Shown: positions 55,487-64,000, counted from the stretch's first letter. The stretch: 64,000 nt of DNA from an uncultured Candidatus Poseidoniales archaeon (GCA_905182125.1 CAJJAV010000027.1:1-64000); one strand, 5' to 3'. Numbers and translations are program-made. Notes: generated from the letters alone by a model not told the origin.

Positions 55487-56290
55487 ATGAGCAACGAACA
55501 ACAGCAATGGAAAAAAATTATTGGACGGGTTGCTTTCCTCAATTGTGATCCACTGTTTCACGGTCTTGACCCTCAATGGAGTGTTCTTCCTGCTCCACCT
55601 TCTTGGCTCACTGGCCATCTGTTGCGAAGGGATTGTGTCCTCGCGCCAATACCTGCTGCTGACTACGCACGTAACTCAGATGAGTTGGTCCTCGTACCTG
55701 AAATTGGAATATGCAGCAAAGGTGAGGTCGGGAGTGTTCTTGTTTTCGGGGACATGCCGATTAAAGACATGAAGACACTTGCTCTACCGACGGACTCTCA
55801 GACCTCTGTGGCTCTTTTGATGTACATTCTAAAGCAGGATGGACTCAACCCAGAAACACGCCTCATGGGGCCTGATTTAGACTCCATGCTCGCTTCTTGT
55901 GACGGGGCACTGTTGATTGGAGATCGAGCGCTTGAAGGTGCAAAACTCCGCCCAGAGTCAGTGCAATTGGATTTGGGTACCGCATGGTTGGAACGTACGT
56001 CGAAACCAATGGTATTCGGTGTGTTCGCAGCACGCAAAGACACACCAGTAGCAGATGTAAAGGCAGCCCAAACAGCCCTTCTTGAACGGCTGAACCTGTT
56101 CGAACAAGATCCAGGTCAAAGGCAAGCCGTTATTGAATGGTCAATGACTCGATCTGATTTAGAATACGATCGTTTGAATCGGTATTTCGGAGAAGTCTTC
56201 AACCGCCTCGACGGTGAACACATGGAAGGTTTGGAACAGTTCCTCGTAGATGCGTGCGGACTCGAAGAAGGCTCAATCTTCGCTTGGTGA
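55487..56290 (+). CDS. mqnA: Chorismate dehydratase MqnA
   Basis: First futalosine-route enzyme, removing water from chorismate to give 3-enolpyruvyl-benzoate. 267 residues with a periplasmic-binding-protein-like fold. Typical elements are RVAFLNCDPLFHGL at the N-terminus (compare VxYLNxxP), CVLAPIPAADYARN, and a middle hinge TDSQTSVALLMYIL. DGALLIGDRALEGAK and DLGTAWLERTSKPMVFGVFA are conserved in the family. It follows mqnE in the same operon and overlaps the 3' end of the antisense surface-protein gene by 18 bases. Confidence 0.92.
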   Translation: MSNEQQQWKKIIGRVAFLNCDPLFHGLDPQWSVLPAPPSWLTGHLLRRDCVLAPIPAADYARNSDELVLVPEIGICSKGEVGSVLVFGDMPIKDMKTLALPTDSQTSVALLMYILKQDGLNPETRLMGPDLDSMLASCDGALLIGDRALEGAKLRPESVQLDLGTAWLERTSKPMVFGVFAARKDTPVADVKAAQTALLERLNLFEQDPGQRQAVIEWSMTRSDLEYDRLNRYFGEVFNRLDGEHMEGLEQFLVDACGLEEGSIFAW

Positions 56291-58504
56291 TTCATCTTCC
56301 GCTTTGTCCGATTGGGTGACCACCCTTCGCGTTTTCCTGACAGGGGCATCCGATACCTTGGCTTTCTTTTTCACAGCCGTCCGCTTTTTTGGGGCTTTTT
56401 CAACATCCGAACCATCAAGGCGTTTACGCTTGACTGTTGTGATTGGGCCTTCCTTCGATTCAGTCGAAACACGCGTTCGTCGGCTTGTCTGTTGGGAGGT
56501 GGGTTCATTTGATGCTTCATCTTTTCCAGCAATCCTGGACCGCGTTGGAGATTGGATGTCTTCATCCTCGTCATCTTCAGGCTCCTCCTCAACCGTGCTT
56601 TGGTTGCCGCTGGATTGAGTCTCTGAATCACTGGTTGGTTTCCGTTGTGCTAGAGGTTCAACAGGGTCGGCTGGTTCATCATCAAAGATATCCAAATCCA
56701 TCCCACGATTGTTCTTGGCTCGTAGCACTGCGATGCTCGCAAGGCCAACAAGTCCGATAATTGGAAGGAAAAGGATGGGGTAATCAGCGAACAGTTGCAC
56801 GCCTTTTTCGGTTAACGTGAGCTCAATGATCGTCTCTTTCTCGAGGGTCAGAACCAGAGGTGATTCTGTAATCCACCATGGGGATAATTGCACTGAATCA
56901 GCACCTTCCCCGAAAATTTCAATGTTGATTGGGTGCATTTCTACCAAATGAGTGAGGGATGCATCAGTAGCTTCCGGTTGTTCTTCCAAGGTCACAATGA
57001 GAGGATAGGACAGCGAAGACGAACGATTGAACGTTACTTCGAACTCCAAACTGATCATTGAGAGGTAATCATTCCTTGCTTTAAATGTCATTCCATCTGT
57101 GACGCTGCAGCTGACTTCCCCGCCTGTCAGTTGACCTTCGGATAGGACAATATTGTCACCCCATTCCTCGATGAACCTTACTTTGTTGAGATTTGAACAG
57201 ACACTTTGTGCAAATAAATCCGCTTCTGCTGGACTGAGTTGCAGGTCTTGGATGAGTGATGTTCTTGACATGTTGCGGATGGAGGAAGAAAGAACGCTGT
57301 CTAATTTCACACGGTCTACGATGATGACGTGGGTATCATTGAATCGCATGTGGACCGATCGAATGTTGTTTAGATCTGGTGATCGGCTGCAATCTTCAAC
57401 ACCCTCCTGGCAATTGTTGTCCCATTGGTCGGATGTAGCATCGCCATCATCGTCATCATCATGGGTGTCGGGAATACCGTCACCGTCTAAATCTGCTCCT
57501 GCGATGCCAAACCCATCGGCCAATTGATGGTGGCCATAGGATGCAATATGAAGAGAGTTCGTGGCCACGTAGAGTTGCGTAATCATTCCGTAGAGGTTGT
57601 CCACAAAGGCCATGTCCTTGACTTCGTGCGCCATTGAAGTTGTTTCAACAATATCAAACGTTGTTGAGTCCACTGAGATGACCATTGGCGATGTTCCGGG
57701 CACAGTAAGATGGAGGTAATTCCCAAGGGCAGACCATTCCATTGAACCGCCGGATTCAAATTTGGCGTTGAGCAGTGAACCGCCTGCAAAAGACATGGTG
57801 TTGAGGTCACCTTCAATGGTGAGTGTAGCAATTCGAGTTTCCATAGGATCGAATTCACACGATGTAAGTTCGTTGACCAATTCCCACTTTTTGGTGGTTG
57901 GTGTTCCGTCGAAGTTCCACATCACCACACGACCTGAAGCATCGCCTGTCAACAAATGTCCACCGTTGGGAGAGAAGGAAACACAGGTCACATCGGTGTT
58001 GTGTTCACCAGTGAGGCTCCGTTCGAGGCCCATGTCTTCAACACGGATGAGGTTCACCCCATTATCGCTGTTGGGCACCGCTAAAAAATCCCCATCAGGC
58101 GACCATGCAACATCGACTGGGCGGGCATTTGCAGCCTGTACCTTCCCAGTTAGAGTCATTGAGTCCATGTCATAAATGCGGATGGAATCCATGTCCAGTT
58201 CTGATCCAGAAGTGGCGATGGCAATTGTCGATCCATCTGGCGAGAATTCGAGGGTTTGGACGGGCCGCGCAATATCAACGACATCGATCAGCGTCATGTT
58301 CGCCAACCACATAATGGCAAGGTGATCGTCATAGCCACTGGCCAGGTACATCGCATCTCCATCAATGGCTACGGAGGCTGAACCGTCCGCTTCTGGGAGT
58401 GTGCTGACGCCTGTGAAGGAGATTTCAGATGAGGCAGAGGCCGTTGGGAGCGTGGTGAACACCAGCATCGCCAAAACGATGATTGCAGCTGTCTCGGCCT
58501 TCAA
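56273..58504 (-). CDS. WD40-type propeller surface protein with charged cytoplasmic tail
   Basis: 743 residues, start TTG at 58504. Signal peptide (AAIIVLAMLVFTTLPTASA), then a seven-bladed WD40-like propeller at about 28-335 (VQTLEFSPDGSTIAIATSG, VDVAWSPDGDFLAVPNSDN, VTCVSFSPNGGHLLTGDASG). An Asp-rich Ca-type repeat (DLDGDGIPDTHDDDDDGD) sits at about 338. A second beta domain follows to about 560, then one membrane helix at 571-595. The final 148 residues are an unusual cytoplasmic tail: very acidic first (EEEPEDDEDEDIQS), then Lys/Arg-rich (VKRKRLDGSDVEKAPKKRTA). Such a tail could contact DNA or membranes. The gene lies antisense between mqnA and mqnD. Confidence 0.82.
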   Translation of the reverse strand: MKAETAAIIVLAMLVFTTLPTASASSEISFTGVSTLPEADGSASVAIDGDAMYLASGYDDHLAIMWLANMTLIDVVDIARPVQTLEFSPDGSTIAIATSGSELDMDSIRIYDMDSMTLTGKVQAANARPVDVAWSPDGDFLAVPNSDNGVNLIRVEDMGLERSLTGEHNTDVTCVSFSPNGGHLLTGDASGRVVMWNFDGTPTTKKWELVNELTSCEFDPMETRIATLTIEGDLNTMSFAGGSLLNAKFESGGSMEWSALGNYLHLTVPGTSPMVISVDSTTFDIVETTSMAHEVKDMAFVDNLYGMITQLYVATNSLHIASYGHHQLADGFGIAGADLDGDGIPDTHDDDDDGDATSDQWDNNCQEGVEDCSRSPDLNNIRSVHMRFNDTHVIIVDRVKLDSVLSSSIRNMSRTSLIQDLQLSPAEADLFAQSVCSNLNKVRFIEEWGDNIVLSEGQLTGGEVSCSVTDGMTFKARNDYLSMISLEFEVTFNRSSSLSYPLIVTLEEQPEATDASLTHLVEMHPINIEIFGEGADSVQLSPWWITESPLVLTLEKETIIELTLTEKGVQLFADYPILFLPIIGLVGLASIAVLRAKNNRGMDLDIFDDEPADPVEPLAQRKPTSDSETQSSGNQSTVEEEPEDDEDEDIQSPTRSRIAGKDEASNEPTSQQTSRRTRVSTESKEGPITTVKRKRLDGSDVEKAPKKRTAVKKKAKVSDAPVRKTRRVVTQSDKAEDESPSED

Positions 58505-58636
58505 TCGCAGTCCCCTTGTTCAGCCATGGGCCGACCACCATTGAAAACACATCGGTTTGAGGATGCCCATCCACTTCCAAAATTATTGATGGAAAAAGAG
58601 CGGTTGGTTCATCAAGGTCGCTCATGTCGAACTGAC

Positions 58637-59539
58637 ATGGTAGCACAGTTACCCCTCGACGAAAACGGCAATAAAATCGTGCGAATTGGCCACTCTCCCG
58701 ACCCAGACGATGCCTTCATGTTCCATGCTATGACCACAGGGGCATTCCCAACACCGGGTTACAACTTTGTCCATGAATTACAGGACATCGAGACCCTCAA
58801 CCACCGTGCTATGAATTCGGACCTCGAAGTCTCAGCGGTTTCCATTCATGCCTATCCAAAAATTTCTGATGACTATGCCTTGATGAACTGTGGAGCATCC
58901 ATGGGAGAAGGGTACGGTCCAATGGTCGTGTCCATGCAAGGAGCGACCGAGGAACAAGTTCGTAGCAACATCATCGCCGTACCAGGACTCAAAACCAGTG
59001 CCTACATGGGTCTGCGTTTGGCATGGGGCGACTGCGAAGTGGCGGTCGTACCTTTCGACGAAATCATTCCAAGGATTCTCGACGGCACCTACTTGAGCGG
59101 ATTGATCATCCACGAAGGTCAATTGACCTATGTAAAAGATAACCTTCATGTCCACATCGACCTCGGTGTTTGGTGGAACGATCGAACCGATGGCTGGCCT
59201 ATGCCCCTCGGTGGCAACGTTGTCCGACGGGACCTTGGCCAGCAAGCCATGGAAGACATCACCCTCTACACAAAAATGAGCATCGAGTATGCGCTTGAAT
59301 CACCCGAAGATGCACTTGCTTTTGCCAAGAAATGGGGTCGCGGAATTGATGATGCAACCAACAAAGAATTTGTTGGAATGTATGTCAATGACCGAACCAT
59401 CGACTACAAACCAGAAGGGCGAGCATCGGTTCGTCAATTCATCAGCGAAGGCCAAGAACTGGGTCTCATTCGGAAGGACTTTGATGTTACAACAATGGCT
59501 TTCATTGGTTCTGATGAAGAAGATCGCACACAACTTTAA
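58637..59539 (+). CDS. mqnD: 1,4-dihydroxy-6-naphthoate synthase MqnD
   Basis: Splits cyclic dehypoxanthine futalosine to dihydroxynaphthoate in menaquinone synthesis. 300 residues. The N-terminal IGHSPDPDDAFMFHAMTTGA is the MqnD signature, followed by QDIETLNHRAMNSDLEVSAV, SGLIIHEGQLTY and WPMPLGGNVVRRDLG. ATG 58637 is chosen; the frame extends to 58526 but that part runs through the divergent promoter. MqnB and MqnC functions are not in this window. An AAAATTATT element near 58577-58585 may be the promoter. Confidence 0.93.
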   Translation: MVAQLPLDENGNKIVRIGHSPDPDDAFMFHAMTTGAFPTPGYNFVHELQDIETLNHRAMNSDLEVSAVSIHAYPKISDDYALMNCGASMGEGYGPMVVSMQGATEEQVRSNIIAVPGLKTSAYMGLRLAWGDCEVAVVPFDEIIPRILDGTYLSGLIIHEGQLTYVKDNLHVHIDLGVWWNDRTDGWPMPLGGNVVRRDLGQQAMEDITLYTKMSIEYALESPEDALAFAKKWGRGIDDATNKEFVGMYVNDRTIDYKPEGRASVRQFISEGQELGLIRKDFDVTTMAFIGSDEEDRTQL

Positions 59540-59649
59540 CGGAACTCGATTGGTCCTTTTTAGCCACAATGAGAACAAAGGACTTGGTTCACTTTCGATG
59601 CCCAAGTTCAAAGACTGGACCACTTTCAACCAAAACAAGGGGAACATGC

Positions 59650-59859
59650 ATGCCACACGAACACATCACCCTCGCACAAGCCCCGAACGGCGAAATTGGA
59701 CCACGCTGTGAAAAGTGTGGCACACGTTTGACCTTCGGTAGCGCCATGGTCGTGGGCAAGTTCTACTTGTGCTGGGATCATTATGTCGAAGCGACCGGTG
59801 CAGACACTGCAACATCCATTGGCGAAGCCGAAGACCGCTTCTGGATGCCAACCGAGTGA
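59650..59859 (+). CDS. Small zinc-ribbon protein, unknown
   Basis: 69 residues starting at ATG 59650 after AAGGGGAAC. It has one CEKC (about 23-26) and a later YLCWDHY, so Cys/His metal binding is likely. No family is recognised. It lies between mqnD and primase PriS on the same strand. The 110-base gap before it shows no other gene. Confidence 0.65.
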   Translation: MPHEHITLAQAPNGEIGPRCEKCGTRLTFGSAMVVGKFYLCWDHYVEATGADTATSIGEAEDRFWMPTE

Positions 59860-59912
59860 TTATCCTAGGTGTTCAAGAACCCTCGGCTCTCCCTCTCGCT
59901 GAGGGCGTTTGA

Positions 59913-61115
59913 ATGGCAACAGGTTGGGCGCGTTTTGCACACCGGTTTGGGGCCTACTATCGGACTTCAGAATTTTGGACCCCTCCACGCATGAAAACCA
60001 GAGAATGGATGTTCATCCCTTTCGGCGGTGCACCACCCATTCGCCACAAAGGCTTCAGCGACATGCAGGGCGTACGACAATTCCTCACCGATCGTGCCAT
60101 GCATTCTTGCTTCTATTCAACGGCTTATTGGGAACGCCCATTTGAGATGAAAATGGCCGATAAAAATTGGCTCGGTGCAGATCTAATCTTTGATTTAGAT
60201 GGCGACCACCTTCCTGGCGTGACGGATCGAGATTTCCCAGGTATGCTGGAAGTGATTCATGAACAAGCTTGGACACTTTGGAATGATTTCTTGGAACCAG
60301 AGTTTGGTTTCGATGAGAAGTACCTTCAAGTTACATTCTCCGGGCACCGGGGGTTCCATTTGCATTACCGCGACCCAGCATTGTTCCACTTAGATTCTGA
60401 AGCTCGCCGTGAAATCGTATCCTACATTCGTGGCGAGGGCGTCGATGTGAAAGGTGGTCTCGCTAGGTATCACGACCTATCCAGCGAGGGTTGGACACGA
60501 CGAATACGGGATGGTATGGGTGGCATGGTGACGAAACTCCAAGGCATTGCAGCCAAAGATGGTGGGTACCGCAAGGAACTAAAATCACTCCATGATGGTC
60601 TGAAATCACAATCGCAACGTGAAGGTCGTAAGAGCACCAAAGGCCAAGGGTCCATCGAACAATTAGCTTCGATTGTAAACCACCCCGATCGTGCAAAACG
60701 TTTGAAAGATGGGAACTTCGGAGTTCTTGAAAAACATCAGTCTTTGTTTTTGGATTTACTGAAAACAGACACATCAGTGGTTCTCGGCTCTGCAGGCGAA
60801 ACTGATGAAGTGGTTACCATCGACGTACGGAGGCAAATACGCTGGCCGACATCCCTTCATGGTAAAACTGGTATGCGGGTAAGTGAATTTCCACTTTCGC
60901 GATTGGATCCCGATGGGTCGAATCCTTATTCACCACTCCATGAAGGTTTGGCACTTTCAACTCAAGACATGCTCCGAGTGGAGATGACCGTCGACGATTC
61001 TATCGCTCAATTTGGGGACAAGGTCTACGACAAATCCACTGGAGACCAATTTGAAATTCACGAAGCAGGAGCAACTTTCCTTGTCCTCAAGGGATGGGCG
61101 AAAGTTATTGTTTGA
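59913..61115 (+). CDS. priS: DNA primase small (catalytic) subunit PriS
   Basis: Archaeo-eukaryotic primase that makes RNA/DNA primers. 400 residues. The catalytic acids are in LIFDLDGDHLPG (D-x-D, about residue 95), with FSGHRGFHLHYRDP (about 141-154) as the S-x-H nucleotide motif. The conserved late region MRVSEFPLSRLDPDGSNPYS holds the third acid's neighbourhood, and SLHGKTGMR the basic patch. The early GGAPPIRHKGF region is also typical. The large subunit PriL is not in this window. Confidence 0.93.
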   Translation: MATGWARFAHRFGAYYRTSEFWTPPRMKTREWMFIPFGGAPPIRHKGFSDMQGVRQFLTDRAMHSCFYSTAYWERPFEMKMADKNWLGADLIFDLDGDHLPGVTDRDFPGMLEVIHEQAWTLWNDFLEPEFGFDEKYLQVTFSGHRGFHLHYRDPALFHLDSEARREIVSYIRGEGVDVKGGLARYHDLSSEGWTRRIRDGMGGMVTKLQGIAAKDGGYRKELKSLHDGLKSQSQREGRKSTKGQGSIEQLASIVNHPDRAKRLKDGNFGVLEKHQSLFLDLLKTDTSVVLGSAGETDEVVTIDVRRQIRWPTSLHGKTGMRVSEFPLSRLDPDGSNPYSPLHEGLALSTQDMLRVEMTVDDSIAQFGDKVYDKSTGDQFEIHEAGATFLVLKGWAKVIV

Positions 61116-61211
61116 CGCTTCTACGTGGGTTCGCAATTGGTTTGATTCAGACCCATTCGTGAGGTAAGGTTCAAGACCGCGCCACCATCCACGGGATTAG
61201 AGGTGAACCAC

Positions 61212-62189
61212 ATGGGCATGAGGAAAGGCAAGAAAAACAAGGCTCCAGCTCCCCCCGCACTCGGCCTCCCATTGCCGCCGTTGCCCGGTATGCCACCTAT
61301 GCCAGCCCCACCTGGCGCTGCTCCACTCGATCTTCCAATGCCGCTTCCAGCAGCACCGGCGCCATTGCCCGCAATGCCATTGCCAGCCGCCCCTGAACCG
61401 GATACCTCGGTTTGGGACACAGCCCAAACTCCCGCTGCTAGCGAACCAAGCAAAGATGACAAGTACGGCGATTTGTGGGCAAAGCGCTCAGAGAAACCAC
61501 TCCCTCAGATTTACGGTCACATCGATCGAATTTCTTCCGCCGATGCTGGCTCTCTTCTCGATCGCTATGCTGATCGCTTTGGGCATGCTTTGGACCGCGA
61601 CATTATCGTACTGCGCAAAAAAGAACATGAGGATAAAGTCTCAGAAGTACGAGATGCGCCTGTTATCGAGTTGCTCGAATCAGCAACAGAAGAAAATGAA
61701 CTCTCAGTTCAACTTTCTACGATTGAAGATGAACTGCGTTCTTTGAAACCTGAATACCAAGCAGCCAAACAATCAGGGGACGCCCAAGTACTCAGCGAAC
61801 TTCGACCTATGCTCGAGGCCCTCATGGTCGAACGCAAGTCCATTCAGGCAGCGATAGCGGGCGAGGATGCTGGAACGACTACAGCTCAGCCTGTTTCAGA
61901 TGAAGATCAAGCAGAGGATGACTTGTTCGTGACCTTTGTCGGTATCGTCGATGAATTGCTTGGCTCAAACCTCTCAGCAGAAGTCGTAGAGGCTTTTGTT
62001 GCGAGTGAAGATTTCAGCACCTACGAGGCAGTTGGCAGCGATCCAAACAACGCAGGTGATGAAATGCGGTCAGCATTCTTCACCATTGTCGATGGTCAAC
62101 TCGGCAACATGGCACAGCAAGACATCGACGAATTCGTTGGTTCTGCAAACTTTGAAATTTACAGCGCTATCGGCGCCCAATACCAATGA
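61212..62189 (+). CDS. Pro-rich protein with duplicated C-terminal helical unit, unknown
   Basis: 325 residues. The N-terminal 60 residues are dominated by Pro, Ala and Leu (GLPLPPLPGMPPMPAPPGAA). The middle is predicted helical (HIDRISSADAGSLLDRYADR, VQLSTIEDELRSLK). The last 90 residues contain two similar units, FVGIVDELLGSNLSAEVVEA then AFFTIVDGQLGNMAQQDIDE, each ending in a motif like F-x-S-x-D-F-x-x-Y-x-A-x-G. ATG 61212 follows GAGGTGA; GTG 61203 is also open. Its stop overlaps the next gene by four bases (ATGA). I do not recognise the family. Confidence 0.7.
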   Translation: MGMRKGKKNKAPAPPALGLPLPPLPGMPPMPAPPGAAPLDLPMPLPAAPAPLPAMPLPAAPEPDTSVWDTAQTPAASEPSKDDKYGDLWAKRSEKPLPQIYGHIDRISSADAGSLLDRYADRFGHALDRDIIVLRKKEHEDKVSEVRDAPVIELLESATEENELSVQLSTIEDELRSLKPEYQAAKQSGDAQVLSELRPMLEALMVERKSIQAAIAGEDAGTTTAQPVSDEDQAEDDLFVTFVGIVDELLGSNLSAEVVEAFVASEDFSTYEAVGSDPNNAGDEMRSAFFTIVDGQLGNMAQQDIDEFVGSANFEIYSAIGAQYQ

Positions 62190-63106
62190 GTGTGAGCAAC
62201 ATGGGATTATTAGACAAGGCAAGCGATTCAGGAACAAAAGCAGCAGCACCTAAGGCGGCAAAAGCAGTGCCAAAGGCTGTTGCATTAGCCAAGCCTGTGA
62301 AAGCAGCAAAGGCAGTAAAGGCAGTAAAGTCGCCAAAGGCAGCAAAAGTGGCAAAGGCAACAAAGGTTCGCAAACCAATCCTCAGCACGGCTGGATTGCC
62401 AGAGGGTTATGAAATTGCCACGCAAAACTCACGTTTCTTAGCCTGGTTGATGAATTTCATCTGGAACTTTGGTGTGCTCTTTGGAGCCCTTTTCCTCTCA
62501 GTTATGGGTTCAACACCTACGATTCCCGCAGTTATTGCATTGATCATGCTGATCACCAATCTCATCGTCATACCAATCATGACCGGTCGCACATTGGGTA
62601 ACTTCATGTCACGCACTCGATACGTCACATCAGCTGAAGCCAAACCTAACTTCATTCATGGTCTTCTTGTTAACTCCGTCGGGCTCATGGCGCTCGTCGG
62701 TGTCTCATTGATCATCTTCAACATGGGACAAATCACCAATGATACTGGGAAGGTCCAAGGCCTCAATGTAGCAATCTTAGTCCTCGGAATTATCTTGGTA
62801 GGCGTTCGAATGGTTGACGGTCGTTTCAAGAAGAACAGTGACCAGAACCAAGGTTTGTATGACATGCTGTTCGGTGCGTACCTCGTTAAGTACGTCCCTC
62901 AAGAAGGCGAGGAACTCACTGGAATTGCCGCACGCCTCGAGCGCATGGCAAATTATGGCGACTCATTCACCCAAGCGCGTGAGGCTTCACGACTTAAGAA
63001 AGTTGAAAAAGAAGCCATGAAGGCTGAAGAAAATCAGGCTGGAGAAAAAGAGTCTGAAGACAAAGAAAATACCGGCGACGATTCCAAAAAAGAATCAAAA
63101 AAGTGA
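62186..63106 (+). CDS. RDD-like membrane protein with Lys/Ala-rich N-terminal tail
   Basis: 306 residues. Residues 17-64 are built almost wholly from Lys, Ala, Val and Pro (AAKAVKAVKSPKAAKVAKAT), like a histone H1 tail. Four membrane helices follow at about 83-200 (NFIWNFGVLFGALFLSVMG, AVIALIMLITNLIVIPIM). The pattern SRFLAWLMNF and later TGRTLGNFMSRTRY resembles the R-D-D and G-x-T-x-G-K positions of RDD proteins, though the Asp positions are not all kept. The C-terminal 70 residues are charged (Glu/Lys). It is coupled to the Pro-rich gene by an ATGA overlap. Confidence 0.65.
   Translation: MSVSNMGLLDKASDSGTKAAAPKAAKAVPKAVALAKPVKAAKAVKAVKSPKAAKVAKATKVRKPILSTAGLPEGYEIATQNSRFLAWLMNFIWNFGVLFGALFLSVMGSTPTIPAVIALIMLITNLIVIPIMTGRTLGNFMSRTRYVTSAEAKPNFIHGLLVNSVGLMALVGVSLIIFNMGQITNDTGKVQGLNVAILVLGIILVGVRMVDGRFKKNSDQNQGLYDMLFGAYLVKYVPQEGEELTGIAARLERMANYGDSFTQAREASRLKKVEKEAMKAEENQAGEKESEDKENTGDDSKKESKK
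62234..62376 (+). repeat. Degenerate Lys-Ala codon repeat
   Basis: Repeats of GCAAAGGCA-like units code for the KAAKAV tail. Units drift in the third base, so the run is a low-complexity coding repeat open to slippage, not a mobile element. Confidence 0.7.
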
Positions 63107-63126
63107 TTGAATCTTGATCGATTGCC

Positions 63127-64000
63127 ATGTTCAGCCAGCGGAGGATTCGTCCAATCTTTTGGTCGACGGCCATGGTCTCTGTAGGTATTTTAACAGCCGT
63201 GAAGTTCCTACCATTGGCCTTTGGTATTGCTTTGGTCATCATGTGCCTTTACAACTTCATCATTGAAGTCTATGTCAGCCTTAGTTTTCTCAAGCCAGGC
63301 AGACGGAAGCAAACCTTCCAAGGCCAGAATTGGCAATCGCATCAAGTGGAGCATGATGATCGAAAAGTGCAACTTGTGACGTACACGCAAAAAGAACCTT
63401 CACCGCTTCTTATCCTTGTTCATGGGTGGCGCGCATCCACCTCTTCGGTTTCTGACCGTGGACAATGGTTTGTTGATCGGGGATGGCATGTCGTGATGGT
63501 GGAATTGCCAAGCCATGGGTCCTCAGACGACTTACCCCTGTGGACTGCATACGGTTCCATGCAAGCGGTACAGCTGGCATGCGCTAAGATTGAAGAATTC
63601 TATACCGATGGCTCGATTACTGGGGTGACCTACTACGGTCATAGCATGGGTGGATTCATCGGGTTGCGTTTGGCTTCTGATGAAGGATTGAGGATAGCGG
63701 GTAAACCTCTGTCCAACATGATCCTCGAATCGCCAATGACCATGTACAGTCCAATCCTTGTGGAAATATCGACCAGGCTAAAGATACCCTCGGTCATACA
63801 CAGCCCATACATGAAGCGGATGATTGCCAGGGTCAACACTGCCATACAATGGGAGCAGACATTCACGTCCGTTGAGGAGTTTGATATGCCGTTGTGGGGT
63901 CTACCAAAGATTCCGATGCTGTGCGTTCAAGCAGCACGAGATGAACGGCTTGGGATGAAACACTATGACCGACTCAACACCTGCTACCAATCTGAGGAAT
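63127..64000 (+). CDS. Alpha/beta hydrolase, membrane-associated, cut by window end
   Basis: At least 291 residues visible. The N-terminus carries two hydrophobic segments (AMVSVGILTAVKFLPLAFGI and an adjacent one) that would anchor it. The hydrolase fold has the oxyanion HGWRAS (about 99-104), PSHGSSD, and the nucleophile elbow YYGHSMGGF (Ser about residue 174). A later Asp region (LCVQAARDERLGMKHYD) probably supplies the acid. Substrate is unknown; lipases and esterases of this kind are common. ATG 63127 is 20 bases after the RDD-like gene. Confidence 0.85.
   Translation, partial: MFSQRRIRPIFWSTAMVSVGILTAVKFLPLAFGIALVIMCLYNFIIEVYVSLSFLKPGRRKQTFQGQNWQSHQVEHDDRKVQLVTYTQKEPSPLLILVHGWRASTSSVSDRGQWFVDRGWHVVMVELPSHGSSDDLPLWTAYGSMQAVQLACAKIEEFYTDGSITGVTYYGHSMGGFIGLRLASDEGLRIAGKPLSNMILESPMTMYSPILVEISTRLKIPSVIHSPYMKRMIARVNTAIQWEQTFTSVEEFDMPLWGLPKIPMLCVQAARDERLGMKHYDRLNTCYQSEE

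Noticed and set aside
1..64000. CRISPR array, insertion sequences, attachment sites, rRNA or tRNA genes
   Set aside because: I saw no spaced direct repeats, no transposase or integrase motifs and no tRNA cloverleaf or rRNA core. The exhaustive search would need covariance models.

Overview
The window is gene-dense archaeal DNA. It encodes EF-2, uS7, uS12, eL37, an Rrp4/Rrp41/Rrp42 exosome, SBDS, a proteasome alpha subunit, prefoldin, KEOPS Pcc1, TiaS, a diphthamide ligase, RFC large subunit, PriS, SRP54, an Lhr helicase and an archaeosortase. With these go menaquinone genes of the futalosine route, an OPT transporter, a split transketolase and several very large Ca-binding surface proteins. 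Together they point to a marine planktonic euryarchaeote of the Marine Group II type (Candidatus Poseidoniales). That placement is inferred from gene content and style, not from a marker phylogeny. I found no rRNA, tRNA, CRISPR array or insertion sequence.

Region 1 (1-4850): the str-type ribosomal cluster (rps12, rps7, EF-2) reads leftwards. A divergent UbiD-family gene and a TPR-type gene follow, and both are shattered by about a dozen small indels; then comes an intact Nudix hydrolase. Region 2 (4943-11752): a long leftward operon of proteasome alpha, SBDS, Rrp4 (one frameshift), Rrp41, Rrp42, eL37, Pcc1, prefoldin beta, a DHH phosphoesterase and a helical-repeat protein. Most junctions overlap or nearly touch. 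Region 3 (11928-17640): diphthamide ligase, adenylosuccinate lyase, small membrane proteins, a RadB-like protein without the P-loop lysine, TiaS and a HAD phosphatase.

Region 4 (17678-28051): archaeosortase, a 1.2-thousand-residue lectin/LamG/EF-hand surface protein, a giant Lhr helicase and a ferredoxin. Region 5 (28162-39775): GlyRS, RFC large subunit, the TrkH-TrkA potassium uptake pair with a membrane-anchored transglutaminase-like gene, an ArsA/Get3 ATPase and SRP54. Region 6 (39866-43708): a second giant surface protein with a propeller inserted in a TIG fold and 22-residue Asp-rich repeats, then a broken M28 peptidase. Region 7 (43654-51157): ProRS, small membrane proteins, transaldolase, MazG-like protein, both transketolase halves and an OPT transporter.

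Region 8 (51253-64000): a P2-type ATPase, mqnE-mqnA, an antisense WD40-type surface protein, mqnD, a small zinc protein, primase PriS, a Pro-rich protein with a duplicated C-terminal unit, an RDD-like membrane protein with a histone-H1-like tail, and an alpha/beta hydrolase cut by the window end.

The strongest leads are a C-terminal cytoplasmic tail motif shared by the two giant surface proteins, the split TIG domain, the indel-dense block at 2.86-4.43 kb, and the RadB-like protein that has lost its catalytic lysine.
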